Of a DNA stretch of 64,000 nt, positions 36,347 through 47,895 are shown one piece after another (the stretch's first letter is position 1; each line of letters starts with the position of its first letter). The DNA comes from Ramlibacter lithotrophicus (GTDB taxonomy: Bacteria > Pseudomonadota > Gammaproteobacteria > Burkholderiales > Burkholderiaceae_C): positions 1 to 64,000 of the forward strand of contig NZ_VTOX01000009.1 in NCBI RefSeq assembly GCF_012184415.1, read 5' to 3'. The translations under genes were made by a program, and so were the position numbers. The notes beneath the pieces were generated by a model. That model was not told the DNA's origin. It did no database searches and worked only from the letters and a program-made list of their open reading frames with translations.

Positions 36347-36473
36347 ACGGCGGTCGGTTTCCGGAGTTGGCCGAACATTCTAGGGATGAGCCGGAACATC
36401 CTCGGCCATGGGGGTATCCACTCGGTTACAGCCGGCGACAGTTTCCGCCGCGCCGGAACCGTCCGGCCAGGCC

Positions 36474-37115
36474 CTACCGACCGCGAGTGATCCCCGCACC
36501 CACCTGGCGCGCGCGCTCCCAGTCGCCGCCGGCGAACCAGCCGTCGTCCTCGAGATACGCCCGCAGCATCGGCAGCGCATCGAATCCCCAGAACAGCTTG
36601 TCGTCGACGGCACAGGTCGGCACGCCGAAGACGCCGCGTGACAGCGCATCCTCGGTATTGGCCTTCAGCTCCGCCTTGACGGCGTCGCCGGCCGGATCCC
36701 GCGCGGGCTTCAACAGCTGCGCCAGCACCTCGAGCCGCTGCGCCTCGACCGCATCGGCCCCGCCACGCCAGACGTGGCGGAACACCGTTTCGCAGACGTA
36801 GCGGTTGGCGGCGCCGCCGGCGCCGCAGGCCACGGCCAGCCGCAGCAGCGCCAGCGGATTGAAGGGATGCGTCGCCGGCAGGTCCAGCGGGATGCCATGC
36901 CGGTGCGCGTTCCAGAGCACCTGCCGGTAGGTCCAGTCCCGCTTGGGGGCGATCTCGGCCGGGCCGAGCTGCCCGTGGTGTTTCAGCAAACCGGCGAACA
37001 GCACCGGCCGGTACTCCACCCCGTAGCTCAGGCCCTGCAGCGCCTGCGGCAGCTGCTCGAACGCCAGGTAGGAATAAGGCGAGATGAAATCGAGGAAGAA
37101 GGTGATCCGCTTCAT
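36474..37115 (-). CDS. DsbA-fold 2-hydroxychromene-2-carboxylate isomerase-like protein
   Basis: 213 residues. The N-terminus ITFFLDFISPYSYLAFEQLP has the FxDFxSPYS signature (Ser in place of the thioredoxin CxxC) of glutathione-dependent isomerases in the DsbA fold. GVFGVPTCAVDDKLFWG near the C-terminus is the cis-Pro/substrate segment. Relatives isomerise an intermediate of naphthalene breakdown, but many are of unknown function. Its start overlaps the DUF1289 stop (ATGA). Last gene of the leucine-type operon; relation to leucine degradation is not evident. Confidence 0.85.
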   Translation of the reverse strand: MKRITFFLDFISPYSYLAFEQLPQALQGLSYGVEYRPVLFAGLLKHHGQLGPAEIAPKRDWTYRQVLWNAHRHGIPLDLPATHPFNPLALLRLAVACGAGGAANRYVCETVFRHVWRGGADAVEAQRLEVLAQLLKPARDPAGDAVKAELKANTEDALSRGVFGVPTCAVDDKLFWGFDALPMLRAYLEDDGWFAGGDWERARQVGAGITRGR

Positions 37116-37339
37116 GGCTGGGGCTCCTCGGCACGCTGCACGATCTTGCGCCACACGTCACGCCTGGCCGCATCGTCCATCTGCGACCAGCCGGCGATTT
37201 CCTGGATCGTGCGGCAGCAGCCGACGCACAGCCCGCTGCCGGCGTCCATGCGGCACACCGACACGCAGGGCGACGGTACGTCGCCCGCGGCATTCGCCAC
37301 GACCACCCGTGCCAGCCGCGCGAGTTCGCCGGCCGCCAT
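37112..37339 (-). CDS. DUF1289 small Cys-rich protein
   Basis: 75 residues from ATG 37339, sharing one base with the stop of the upstream YbaK-like gene (TGATG). The pattern SPCVSVCRMDAGSGLCVGCC followed by RTIQEIAGWSQMDD is the DUF1289 signature with four or five conserved Cys, suggesting metal binding. Function is unknown. It overlaps the next gene by 4 bases, so it is translationally coupled on both sides. Confidence 0.88.
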   Translation of the reverse strand: MAAGELARLARVVVANAAGDVPSPCVSVCRMDAGSGLCVGCCRTIQEIAGWSQMDDAARRDVWRKIVQRAEEPQP

Positions 37340-37848
37340 CAGGCGGGAACCTGCGTCACGTCCGCCACCGGGGCGCCGGTGAGCCGCTCCAGGTCCTGCG
37401 GCGCCAGCTTGAACACGCCGTGCGGATGCCCCGCCGCGGCCCAGATCTCGTCGAAGCGGAACAGCTCGCGGTCGATCAGCGTCACCGGCGGCTGCGCATG
37501 CGCGAGCGGCGAGACCCCGCCGATCGAGAAGCCGGTGCGGGCCTTGACGAACTCCGCGTCCGCGCGCCCGGTCTTGCCGACCAGCGCATCCACCTTCTTT
37601 TCGTCCACCCGGCGGTCGCCCGAGGTGATGACCAGCACCGCGGCATCGTCGTCCTTGCGGCGGAAGATGATGCTCTTGGCGATCTGGCCCACGGCGACAC
37701 CCAGCGCGTCCGCCGCCTGCTGCGCGGTGCGCGCGGCGTCGCTCAGCATGACCGGTGCGTGCGGATGGCCCTGCTCCTGCAGCGCCCGCGCCACCCGCTG
37801 CATCCCTTCGGGCAGGGCGCCGACTTCGGCTCCGCACATCGCCGTCAT
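37339..37848 (-). CDS. YbaK/EbsC-family aminoacyl-tRNA deacylase-like protein
   Basis: 169 residues. Recognisable segments are QIAKSIIFRRKDDDAAVLVI, the invariant-Lys core of the YbaK/ProX fold, then GFSIGGVSPLAHAQP and the FDEIWAAAGHPHGVFKLAP end. Members hydrolyse misacylated tRNAs. Two starts are possible (37848 and 37839); the first overlaps the HMG-CoA lyase stop by 4 bases and is preferred. A passenger in the leucine-type operon. Confidence 0.88.
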   Translation of the reverse strand: MTAMCGAEVGALPEGMQRVARALQEQGHPHAPVMLSDAARTAQQAADALGVAVGQIAKSIIFRRKDDDAAVLVITSGDRRVDEKKVDALVGKTGRADAEFVKARTGFSIGGVSPLAHAQPPVTLIDRELFRFDEIWAAAGHPHGVFKLAPQDLERLTGAPVADVTQVPA

Positions 37849-38753
37849 CCCTGCCGCTTGTTGAGGAGTGCCGTCGCCGCGCGCGAGTTCGGCGGCCGCC
37901 GCAGGAAGTCGCTGATGTACTTGCCCGCATCGACCAGCTTGTCCAGGTCGATGCCGGTGGCTATGCCCATGCCGTGCAACATGTAGACCACGTCCTCGGT
38001 GGCGACGTTGCCGGTGGCGCCTTTCGCATAGGGACAGCCCCCCAGGCCGGCGCACGAAGTGTCGTACTGCCAGACGCCCATCTGGAGCGCCGCCAGCGTG
38101 TTGCCAAGCGCCTGCCCGTAGGTGTCGTGGAAATGGCCGGACACGTCGTCCAGGTCGTAGTGCTTCAGCGCCGCCTCGAGCGCGCGCTGCACCTTCAGCG
38201 GCGTGCCAACGCCGATGGTGTCGGCCACGCCGACGTGCTGCACGCCGATGCCTTTCATCAGGCGCGCGACCAGTTCCACGTTGGCGGGCGACACCTCGCC
38301 TTCGTAGGGGCAGCCGACCGCCACCGAGATGGCGCCGCGCACGTGGATCCCGTGTTCGCGCGCGGCGCTTACCACCGGCGCGAAGCGCTCGATGCTCTCG
38401 GCGATCGAGCAGTTGATGTTGCGGTGGCTGAAGGCCTCGCTGGCGGCGCCGAAGACCACGATCTCGTCGGGCCGGCAGGCCAGCGCCGCCTCGAATCCCT
38501 TCATGTTGGGCGTCAGCACCGAGTAGCGCGCGCCCGGCCGGCGCTCGATGCCGGCCATGACCTCCGCGGCATCGGCCATCTGCGGCACCCACTTCGGCGA
38601 GACGAAGCTGGTGACCTCGATCTCCTTCAGCCCCGCATCCTGCAGGCGGTGGACCAGCCCGATCTTCACTTCGGCCGGCACCGGCGCCTTCTCGTTCTGC
38701 AGGCCGTCGCGCGGCGCGACGTCGACGATCTTGACTCGGCTGGGATATTTCAT
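37845..38753 (-). CDS. liuE: Hydroxymethylglutaryl-CoA lyase
   Basis: 302 residues. Splits HMG-CoA into acetoacetate and acetyl-CoA, the last step of leucine degradation. The start VKIVDVAPRDGLQNEKAPVP has the metal/catalytic Arg-Asp, SFVSPKWVPQMAD follows, HFHDTYGQALGN carries the metal His pair, and CAGLGGCPYAKGATGNVATE is the signature with the catalytic Cys loop. Overlaps the YbaK-like gene; 4 bases after the reductase gene upstream. Confidence 0.95.
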   Translation of the reverse strand: MKYPSRVKIVDVAPRDGLQNEKAPVPAEVKIGLVHRLQDAGLKEIEVTSFVSPKWVPQMADAAEVMAGIERRPGARYSVLTPNMKGFEAALACRPDEIVVFGAASEAFSHRNINCSIAESIERFAPVVSAAREHGIHVRGAISVAVGCPYEGEVSPANVELVARLMKGIGVQHVGVADTIGVGTPLKVQRALEAALKHYDLDDVSGHFHDTYGQALGNTLAALQMGVWQYDTSCAGLGGCPYAKGATGNVATEDVVYMLHGMGIATGIDLDKLVDAGKYISDFLRRPPNSRAATALLNKRQG

Positions 38754-38757
38754 GAGT

Positions 38758-39678
38758 TCAGTATCCTCGCTTGGGATCGACCACGCCGGCGACGGGTTCT
38801 CCCCGCTCCAGCGCCAGGATCTTGCCGGCGATCTGCGCGATGCTCTCGTCGCGCAGCGTCCGCGCCGAGGTATGCGGCGTCACGGCGATCTTCGGATGCT
38901 GCCAGAACGGGTGGCCGGCCGGCAGCGGCTCGGTGCGGAACACGTCGAGTGCGGCCCCGGCGAGGTGGCCGCTGTCCAGCAGCGCCAGCAGGTCCTCGTC
39001 CACCAGGTGCGCGCCGCGCGCCACGTTGATGACGTAGCCGCCATGACGCAGCAGGCCGAGCGTGCGGGCATTCATGATGTCCTGCGTTTCCGGCGTCAGC
39101 GGCAGCAGGCACACCAGGACGCGGGTGGACGCCAGGAACTCGTCGAACTGCTCCGCGCCGGCGAAGCAGCGCACGCCCGCGACCTGCCTGGGCGTGCGGC
39201 TCCAGCCCAGCGTCGGAAAATCGAACTGCGCCACGGCCCTGGCGACGCGCTCGCCGAGCACGCCCAGACCCATCACGCCGACCGGGAAGTCGGCGCGGGC
39301 CAGCGGCTTGCGGTAGGTCCATTCACCCCGGGCGATGTCGGCTTCGTAGGCGTCGAGTTCGCGGAAGTGCCGGATCACGGCGTGGCAGACGAACTCCGCC
39401 ATCTGCACCGCCATGCCGGCATCGTCGATGCGGACCACGACGGCGTGGGGCGGCAGCTTGCACTTGACGAGGGCATCCACCCCGGCGCCCATGTTGAAGA
39501 CGCCCTTGAGGCCGGGCTGTTCGTCGAAGAACTGCTGGGGCGGCGACCACACCACGGCGTGGTCGGCCTGGGGCGCGCCGGGCTGCCATTTTTCGACGAT
39601 GGCGCCGGGCAAGGCCGCGCGCAGGCCGGCCAGCCAGGGTTCGGGCTTCGGGCCGGGAGAACAGAAGGTGATGCGCAT
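38758..39678 (-). CDS. GhrA-like glyoxylate/hydroxypyruvate reductase
   Basis: 306 residues, D-2-hydroxyacid dehydrogenase superfamily. NAD(P) motif GVMGLGVLGERVA; catalytic Arg in VINVARGAHLVD, Glu replaced in context by ALDVFRTEPLP (Glu two residues on), and His in AVTPHTSART. It aligns best with the short GhrA type. It lies between the carboxylase alpha subunit and HMG-CoA lyase genes; a role in the pathway is not obvious. Distinct from the dehydrogenase at 12329-13288. Confidence 0.88.
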   Translation of the reverse strand: MRITFCSPGPKPEPWLAGLRAALPGAIVEKWQPGAPQADHAVVWSPPQQFFDEQPGLKGVFNMGAGVDALVKCKLPPHAVVVRIDDAGMAVQMAEFVCHAVIRHFRELDAYEADIARGEWTYRKPLARADFPVGVMGLGVLGERVARAVAQFDFPTLGWSRTPRQVAGVRCFAGAEQFDEFLASTRVLVCLLPLTPETQDIMNARTLGLLRHGGYVINVARGAHLVDEDLLALLDSGHLAGAALDVFRTEPLPAGHPFWQHPKIAVTPHTSARTLRDESIAQIAGKILALERGEPVAGVVDPKRGY

Positions 39679-39760
39679 TGTCTGGTGGTGGAACTGCGGC
39701 GCCGCTGCGCCGAAGCCTTCGATTATTGGCGACCGGCGGCGCCCTTCGCAGGCGGCCCGG

Positions 39761-41776
<2,016 letters not shown>

Positions 41777-42415
41777 TCAGCTTCCTTGGGTCGGACGGCG
41801 GCCGTCGAAAAAGCCGCGCAGGCGCAGCGCGACGGCGCGCAGGAACTTCACCAGCACGATCATCAGCACCACGGCAATGACCAGCGTCACGGCCAGCGCG
41901 ATCCAGAAGATCACCGGATGCGTGGCCGAGAGCCACAGCATGAAGACGACGAAGCCGTCCTCGAACAGCGACACGGCGACGTTGCTGAACGGCTCCGGCG
42001 AGGTGTTCACGGCGGCGCGGGTGGTGAGCTTGGCCGTGTGGCTGGTGGCGGCCAGGCCGCCTCCCAGCAAGGCAGCGATCCAGCCCATGGCGGCGCTGTC
42101 GGCGCCCAGCGCGCCCGCCGCCAGCGCGGCGCCGGCCGGAATGCGGATCACCGTGTGCACGGTGTCCCACATGGTGTCGAGGAAGGGGATCTTGTCGGCG
42201 AAGAACTCGACGAAGCACATCGAGCCGCTCACGCCCAGCACCGCCGGATGCTGCAGCACCTGCAGGCCGGGCGGCAGGTCGGCGAAGCCCATGAAGCCGG
42301 CCAACCCCACCAGGAACACCGCCGCGTACAGCCGGATGCCGCTGGCCCAGCCCAGTGCGGCGGCCAGCGCCAGCAGCTGCGGCGCGTCCAGCAAGTGGGT
42401 CAGCGACTCCGCCAC
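41777..42415 (-). CDS. DUF4126 membrane protein
   Basis: 212 residues from GTG 42415, one base after the hydratase stop. About five membrane segments are visible, for example LLALAAALGWASGIRLYAAV, MGWIAALLGGGLAATSH and WIALAVTLVIAVVLMIVLVK; SGIRLYAAVFLVGLAGFMGF matches DUF4126. Function unknown. Wedged between liuC and liuD without gaps, so coexpressed with the leucine pathway; it could be a passenger. Confidence 0.85.
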   Translation of the reverse strand: MAESLTHLLDAPQLLALAAALGWASGIRLYAAVFLVGLAGFMGFADLPPGLQVLQHPAVLGVSGSMCFVEFFADKIPFLDTMWDTVHTVIRIPAGAALAAGALGADSAAMGWIAALLGGGLAATSHTAKLTTRAAVNTSPEPFSNVAVSLFEDGFVVFMLWLSATHPVIFWIALAVTLVIAVVLMIVLVKFLRAVALRLRGFFDGRRPTQGS

Positions 42416-42416
42416 G

Positions 42417-43202
42417 TCAGTCCGCCGGCAGCCAGCCGGGCCGGCGCTTGTCGAGGAAGGACTGGATGCCTTCGCGGCCCTCGGGGCTGACGCGGATGTC
42501 CGCGATCGAGCGCACCGTGGAGGCGATCAGGTCGGGGGTGATGTCGCGCTCCGCGACCTCGTGCACCAGTCGCTTGCACAGGCTCACCGCCTGCGGCCCG
42601 GCCTGGACGAGGTTGCGCACGAGCGCGCCGACGGCCTGGTCGAGGTCGGGCGCCCGCACCACCTGGTGCACGAACCCGATGCGCAGCGCTTCGGCGGCGC
42701 CGAAGCGCTCGGCGGTCAGGAAATAGCGATGGGCCGCACGGGCACCCATCGCGCGGACGACGTACGGGCTGATGGTGGCGGGGATCAGTCCCAGCTTGAC
42801 CTCGCTCAGGCAGTACTGCGCGCTGTCCACGGACACGGCGACGTCGCAGGCTGCCACCAGCCCCATGCCGCCAGCGTAGACGTCGCCCTGCACCCGGGCG
42901 ATGGTCGGCTTGGGACAGCGGTAGATGACCCGCAGCATCTCGGCCAGCGCCGCCGCATCGGAGAAGTTCTCGCGGTGCGTGTAGCCCGCCATGCGCCGCA
43001 TCCAGTTGAGGTCGGCGCCGGCGCAGAACGCCGGGCCGTTGCCGGCCAGCACGATGCATCGCACGTCTTCGCGGCTGCCGAGCTCCTGGAAGGCCTTCGT
43101 CAGTTCGTAGATGACTTCGTCGTTGAAGGCGTTCCGTACCTCGGGCCGGTTCAAGGTGACCGTCGCCTGCCAATCTGCGCAGCGGATCTCGATGTTTGCC
43201 AT
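42417..43202 (-). CDS. liuC: Enoyl-CoA hydratase family, probable methylglutaconyl-CoA hydratase
   Basis: 261 residues. Crotonase motifs: VTLNRPEVRNAFNDE, the oxyanion hole in NGPAFCAGADLNWM and VYAGGMGLVAACDVAVS, and SEVKLGLIPATISPYV. The insertion ADLNWMRRMAGYTHREN is typical of hydratases in leucine operons. It hydrates 3-methylglutaconyl-CoA to HMG-CoA. 12 bases after the dehydrogenase gene. Confidence 0.9.
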   Translation of the reverse strand: MANIEIRCADWQATVTLNRPEVRNAFNDEVIYELTKAFQELGSREDVRCIVLAGNGPAFCAGADLNWMRRMAGYTHRENFSDAAALAEMLRVIYRCPKPTIARVQGDVYAGGMGLVAACDVAVSVDSAQYCLSEVKLGLIPATISPYVVRAMGARAAHRYFLTAERFGAAEALRIGFVHQVVRAPDLDQAVGALVRNLVQAGPQAVSLCKRLVHEVAERDITPDLIASTVRSIADIRVSPEGREGIQSFLDKRRPGWLPAD

Positions 43203-43214
43203 GGGTGACTCCTT

Positions 43215-44348
43215 TCAGTAGCGCTTGGCGACTTCTTCCAGCATCACTTCCGTCGCGCCGCCGCCGATGGCCAGGATGCGGGCGTCGCGCCAGAGCCGCT
43301 CGATCGCCGTCTCGCGGATGTAGCCCATGCCGCCGTGGAACTGCTGGCAGGTCTGCACCACTTCGTTGACCAGCTCGCCGGTCAGCGCCTTGAGCATGGA
43401 CACGTCCTGCACGATGTCATGGCCCTGGGCGACCCGCCAGGCACAGTGATAGAGGAACTGCCGCGCCGCCCGCGTCTTCGCGTCCAGCATGGACAGGCGC
43501 TGGCGGATCGTCTGCTGCTCCCACAGCGGCCCGCCGAAGGCCTGCCGCTGCCGCACGTAGTCGAGCGTGAGCTTCAGGGCCTGCTGGCAGTGGCCGACCG
43601 CCATCGCCCCCAGGGCGATGCGCTCGGTCTGGAAGTTCTTCATCACGGCGTAGAAGCCCTTGCCTTCCTCGCCGAGGAGGTTGGCCGCGGGGATGCGCAC
43701 TCCGTCGAACACCAGTTCGGCGGTGTCGGACGACAGCCAGCCGGTCTTCTTCAGCGCCCGTCCGACGGAAAAGCCCGGCGTGCCCTTCTCCACGATGAAC
43801 ATCGACATGTCGCGCTTGCCGGGGCCGGTCTTCGCGGCGACGAAGTACAGGTCGGCATGGACGCCGTTCGTGATGAACATCTTGGTGCCGTTCAGCACCC
43901 ACTCGTCGCCCTCGCGCCGCGCCGTGGTCCGGATGCCCGCCACGTCCGAGCCGGCGCCCGGCTCGGTGATCGCCACCGCGGTGATCAGCTCGCCGGCGAT
44001 CACCCGGCGCAGGTAGCGGTCCTTCTGCTGCGCACTGCCGGCGTGGTGCAGGTGCGGGCTGGCCATGTCGGTGTGCACCAGCACCGTGATGACGAAGCCG
44101 GCGAAGGTCGATTGCGACAGCGCCTCGGCAAAGACGAGGTTGGTCAGCGCGTCCGCCCCGGCGCCGCCGTACTCGCTCTCGTACAGCAGCCCGAACAGGC
44201 CGGCGGCGCCCATGCGACGCAGCACGTCGCGCGGCACGAAACCCTGCTCCTCCCAGTCGGCGCCATGCGGCTCCACCTCGCGGGCGAGGAAGCGCGCCAC
44301 CTGTTCGCGCAGGGCCTCGTGTTCGGGCGTGGTGTAGATGGAGTCCAC
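43215..44348 (-). CDS. liuA: Acyl-CoA dehydrogenase, isovaleryl-CoA type
   Basis: 377 residues from GTG 44348 (DSIYTTPEHEALREQ follows), 4 bases after liuB. FAD/substrate motifs: AVAITEPGAGSDVAGIRTTA and TKMFITNGVHADLYFV; arginine finger QRQAFGG. The usual C-terminal catalytic Glu (YEGT) is replaced by IGGGATEV, while a Glu sits in FQTERIALGA, as in isovaleryl- and long-chain-type dehydrogenases whose base is in that helix. Context supports isovaleryl-CoA; a citronellyl-CoA role (terpene pathway) is the main alternative. Confidence 0.8.
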   Translation of the reverse strand: MDSIYTTPEHEALREQVARFLAREVEPHGADWEEQGFVPRDVLRRMGAAGLFGLLYESEYGGAGADALTNLVFAEALSQSTFAGFVITVLVHTDMASPHLHHAGSAQQKDRYLRRVIAGELITAVAITEPGAGSDVAGIRTTARREGDEWVLNGTKMFITNGVHADLYFVAAKTGPGKRDMSMFIVEKGTPGFSVGRALKKTGWLSSDTAELVFDGVRIPAANLLGEEGKGFYAVMKNFQTERIALGAMAVGHCQQALKLTLDYVRQRQAFGGPLWEQQTIRQRLSMLDAKTRAARQFLYHCAWRVAQGHDIVQDVSMLKALTGELVNEVVQTCQQFHGGMGYIRETAIERLWRDARILAIGGGATEVMLEEVAKRY

Positions 44349-44352
44349 GGCG

Positions 44353-45960
44353 CTACATCCGGAACACGCCGAACTTCGGTTCGCCGATGGGCGCATTGAG
44401 CGTGGCCGACAGGCCCAGGGCCAGGACGCGGCGCGTGTCGGCCGGGTCGATCACGCCGTCGTCCCACAGCCGCGCCGTCGCGTAATAGGGATGCCCTTGC
44501 ACCTCGTACTGGTCGCGGATCGGCTTGCGGAACGCCTCTTCTTCCTGGGCGCTCCAGCTGCCGCCGCGCGACTCGATGCCGTCGCGTTTCACGGTCGCGA
44601 GCACGCTCGCGGCCTGCTCGCCGCCCATCACGCTGATGCGGGCGTTGGGCCACATCCACAGGAAGCGCGGCGAGTAGGCGCGACCGCACATGCCATAGTT
44701 GCCCGCGCCGTAGCTGCCGCCGATGATCAGGGTGAACTTGGGCACCTGGGCGGTGGCCACCGCGGTCACCATCTTCGCGCCGTGCCGCGCGATGCCCTCG
44801 TTCTCGTACTTGCGCCCGACCATGAAGCCGGTGATGTTCTGCAGGAAGATCAGCGGCACCTTGCGCTGGCAGCACAGCTCGATGAAATGCGCGCCCTTCT
44901 GCGCGCTTTCCGAGAACAGGATGCCGTTGTTGGCGACGATGCCCACCGGCATGCCTTCGATGTGCGCGAACCCGCAGACCAGCGTCGTGCCGTAGCGCTG
45001 CTTGAACTCGTGGAATTCGGATACGTCGACGATGCGGGCGATGAGCTCGCGCACGTCGTAGGGCTTGCGCACGTCGGCCGGCACGATGCCGTACAGCTCC
45101 TGGGGGTCGTACTTCGGCGGGCGCGGCTCGCGCAGCTGCTGCTCGAAGCGCTTTCCGCGGTTGAGCGTCGCGACCGCCTGCCGCGCCAGCGCCAGCGCAT
45201 GCAGGTCGTTCTGCGCCAGGTGGTCGGCGACGCCGGACAGGCGCGTGTGCACGTCGCCGCCGCCGAGGTCCTCCGCCGACACGATCTCGCCGATCGCCGC
45301 CTTCACCAGTGGCGGCCCGCCCAGGAAGATGGTGCCCTGGTTCTTCACGATGATGGTCTCGTCGCTCATCGCCGGCATGTAGGCGCCGCCGGCGGTGCAG
45401 GAGCCCATCACCACGGCGATCTGGGCGATGCCCTGCGCGCTGAGGTTCGCCTGGTTGTAGAAGATGCGGCCGAAGTGCTCCCGGTCCGGGAACACGTCGT
45501 CCTGGTTCGGGAGGTTGGCGCCGCCGGAGTCGACGAGGTAGATGCACGGCAGGCGGTTCTGCCAGGCGATCTCCTGCGCCCGCAGGTGCTTCTTCACCGT
45601 GATCGGGAAGTAGGTGCCGCCCTTCACCGTGGCGTCGTTGCAGACGATCATGCAGTCGACGCCGCTCACCCGTCCGATGCCGGCGATGATGCCGCCGCAC
45701 GGCGCGCCGCCGTCGTACATGCCGTGGCCGGCCATCGGTGCCAGTTCGAGGAACGGGCTGCCAGGGTCCAGCAGCATCTGCACCCGCTGTCGCGGCGGCA
45801 GCTTGCCGCGCGCCTCGTGCTTGGCCCGGGCGATCTCGCCGCCGCCCTCCGCCGCCTTGGCGACCTGCACCCGCAGGTCCTCCACCAGCGCGCGCATCGC
45901 GGCGGCGTTGGCCTGGAAGTCGGCCGAACGGGGATTGAGTTGCGATTCGAGAACGGGCAT
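44353..45960 (-). CDS. liuB: Methylcrotonyl-CoA carboxylase beta subunit (carboxyltransferase)
   Basis: 535 residues from ATG 45960 with AGAGGAG upstream. Carboxyltransferase motifs: [52 protein letters not shown] and [20 protein letters not shown] with [11 protein letters not shown]. The [10 protein letters not shown] and GMCGRAY forms are those of methylcrotonyl- and geranyl-CoA carboxylases rather than propionyl-CoA enzymes. First gene of the ten-gene operon that runs to 36474, behind a divergent AraC-type regulator. Confidence 0.93.
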   Translation of the reverse strand: MPVLESQLNPRSADFQANAAAMRALVEDLRVQVAKAAEGGGEIARAKHEARGKLPPRQRVQMLLDPGSPFLELAPMAGHGMYDGGAPCGGIIAGIGRVSGVDCMIVCNDATVKGGTYFPITVKKHLRAQEIAWQNRLPCIYLVDSGGANLPNQDDVFPDREHFGRIFYNQANLSAQGIAQIAVVMGSCTAGGAYMPAMSDETIIVKNQGTIFLGGPPLVKAAIGEIVSAEDLGGGDVHTRLSGVADHLAQNDLHALALARQAVATLNRGKRFEQQLREPRPPKYDPQELYGIVPADVRKPYDVRELIARIVDVSEFHEFKQRYGTTLVCGFAHIEGMPVGIVANNGILFSESAQKGAHFIELCCQRKVPLIFLQNITGFMVGRKYENEGIARHGAKMVTAVATAQVPKFTLIIGGSYGAGNYGMCGRAYSPRFLWMWPNARISVMGGEQAASVLATVKRDGIESRGGSWSAQEEEAFRKPIRDQYEVQGHPYYATARLWDDGVIDPADTRRVLALGLSATLNAPIGEPKFGVFRM

Positions 45961-46090
45961 GGGGCTCCTCTTTCCGACGCCGCCGCCTGGCGGCCCTACC
46001 TTACGCCAGACGGCGAGCTTAGGTCCTCCGACCCGGATGCAGCGTGCCAGCGAGGTTGCAAATCCTGCCACGATTGGGCAGACTCGGTGA
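45961..46090. promoter_or_regulatory. Divergent promoter region, leucine-type operon and AraC regulator
   Basis: 130 bases separate the starts of liuB (minus) and the AraC-family gene (plus), so both promoters and the regulator's sites should lie here. I cannot pick out a convincing direct repeat or -35/-10 pair. Confidence 0.5.
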
Positions 46091-47122
46091 ATGCCCCCGT
46101 CCCCGGCCCCCGCCCGTCCCGAGGGTGCCGCCGCGGCCACGCCGATGGCTTTCGCCCTGGCAATCGTCGCGGCGTACCGGCGTTGCGGGCGGGATCCGGC
46201 GCGGGCGCTGGCGCTGGCACAGATCGCGCCAGAGCACCTGAAGCAGGCCGATGGCCGGATCACGGCCGCCCAGATGGAGGCGCTGTCCGGCGCGGCGATG
46301 CAGGAACTGGACGACGAGGCGCTGGGCGCCTTCTCGCGGCGCCTGCCCTGGGGCAGCTACGGCATGGTCGCGCGCGCCGCGCTGAGTTCGCCGGACCTGG
46401 GGGTGGCGCTCAAACGCTGGTGCCGCTACCACGGCCTGCTGGCGGACGACATCGCACTGGACCTGGCGGTGTCCGGAAGCTTCGCGGCCATCACGATCGA
46501 GGAGCGGCGCGACCTGGGCCCCGCCCGCGAGTTCTGCCTGGTGCACGTGCTGCGCAACATCCACGGCCTGGCCTGCTGGTACGTCGACTCGCGCATTCCG
46601 CTGGCGGAGGCGTCCTTTCCGTTCGCCGCGCCGGGTCACGCCGGCGCCTATCCGCTGATGTTCCCGGGCCCGGTGCGTTTCGGGGCGCGGCAGGCGGCGA
46701 TCCGCTTCGACGCCCGCTACCTCGCGCTGCCGTTGCGCCGCGACGAGAAGGCGCTGCGCCAGATGCTGCAACGGGCGGTGCCGCTGATGGTGCTGCAGTA
46801 CCGCCGCGACCGGCTGCTGGTGCAGCAGGTGCGCCAGGCGCTGGCCGCGCATCCGCAGCGCACCCATGGCGCCGAAGGGCTGGCGTCGCTGCTGCACGTT
46901 TCCGTTCGCACGTTGCACCGCCAGCTGAGGGAGGCCGGCGCCAGCCTGCAGGCGCTCAAGGACGACGTGCGCCGCGAGCGTGCGCAGGACCTGCTCTGGC
47001 GCAGCGGAATGCCGGTCAAGCAGGTGGCCGAAGCGGTCGGTTTTCGCAGCGAGAAGAGCTTCATCCGTGCATTCCGGCAATGGACGGGGCAGTCGCCGGC
47101 GGCGTTCCGGCGCGGCGTCTAG
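46091..47122 (+). CDS. AraC-family transcriptional regulator
   Basis: 343 residues. The N-terminal two-thirds resembles the arabinose-binding-type effector domain of the OruR/ArgR-like AraC subgroup ([20 protein letters not shown]). The C-terminus carries two helix-turn-helix units: [20 protein letters not shown] and [19 protein letters not shown] with [12 protein letters not shown]. It is divergent from the leucine-type operon and is its likely local activator. In many bacteria this operon is instead controlled by the MerR-type LiuR, so an AraC regulator is a variation. Confidence 0.9.
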   Translation: MPPSPAPARPEGAAAATPMAFALAIVAAYRRCGRDPARALALAQIAPEHLKQADGRITAAQMEALSGAAMQELDDEALGAFSRRLPWGSYGMVARAALSSPDLGVALKRWCRYHGLLADDIALDLAVSGSFAAITIEERRDLGPAREFCLVHVLRNIHGLACWYVDSRIPLAEASFPFAAPGHAGAYPLMFPGPVRFGARQAAIRFDARYLALPLRRDEKALRQMLQRAVPLMVLQYRRDRLLVQQVRQALAAHPQRTHGAEGLASLLHVSVRTLHRQLREAGASLQALKDDVRRERAQDLLWRSGMPVKQVAEAVGFRSEKSFIRAFRQWTGQSPAAFRRGV

Positions 47123-47134
47123 AAGTCTGGGCTC

Positions 47135-47674
47135 TTAGGACCGACGGCGGCCCTTTGCCTCGTCCTCCTCTTGCTTGACCTCCCGGTCTTCCTCCTTGAC
47201 CTCGCGCATCGCCTCGGGCTCGAGTTCCTCGGCCGCGCGGTTGTACTTGACGAACACGCCCCAGGCGGCGAGCACGGCGGCGGTCGACAGCAGGAGCGCC
47301 GCCGCATAGAGCAGGTGCACGAGGTCTTCGTGGACCGCCTTGAAGGTGGCCACCAGCCCCTCGATCACGAGCGCCACGACGACAACGACGAGGAACCGCG
47401 ACAGGAAGCGCCGCACCCGCGTGGGGCCGCTGATGTAAGTGCCGCGCAGCACCTCTTCCTCGGCGACCGTCTGCGAGATCTGCAGGGCGACCACGGCCGC
47501 AGCGAGCAGTCCGACGGCCTCGATGATCTGCTGCGCCGCCGTCGCATCCACGTTGGCCGTCACGGCGTCCCAGCCGATGCGCGCGGCGATGGCGATCAGC
47601 ACCAGCGCGGCGGCCGCAAAGAGGGCAGCGATCAACGCGTGGATCGCGCCGTAGACGCTCAGCAAGGTTTTCAT
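47135..47674 (-). CDS. Hypothetical inner-membrane protein with charged cytoplasmic tail
   Basis: 179 residues. Four membrane segments are evident: residues 8-32 (IHALIAALFAAAALVLIAIA), about 50-70, 90-113 (FLVVVVVALVIEGLVATF) and 120-142. The last 35 residues are highly charged (Glu/Lys/Arg) and may be a cytoplasmic coil. Start ATG 47674. I do not recognise a family with certainty; it resembles small membrane proteins annotated as 'general glycosylation/PsiE-like' without firm evidence. Confidence 0.65.
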   Translation of the reverse strand: MKTLLSVYGAIHALIAALFAAAALVLIAIAARIGWDAVTANVDATAAQQIIEAVGLLAAAVVALQISQTVAEEEVLRGTYISGPTRVRRFLSRFLVVVVVALVIEGLVATFKAVHEDLVHLLYAAALLLSTAAVLAAWGVFVKYNRAAEELEPEAMREVKEEDREVKQEEDEAKGRRRS

Positions 47675-47895
47675 CGGTGCATGGTGACACAGCGGCGGGC
47701 GGCGCGGTGGCCGCAGCCGCCTTGATACGAATCCGCTGCTCGAGCGACGCCCGTCCGTGAAATGAAACACGCGTAACGCAGCTCGAACCTCGGCCGTGGT
47801 GTAACGCCACGGTTGAGGGCCTTGCGAACTCTGACGGTTGTAAGGCGCCTTCTCAAGCTCAGAATGCGCGCCTTGTCGAACAGGAAGGTAAGAAG
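47675..47895. other. 221-base intergenic region
   Basis: It separates the divergent membrane-protein and lipoprotein genes. I see no clear operator or hairpin; both promoters presumably lie here. Confidence 0.4.
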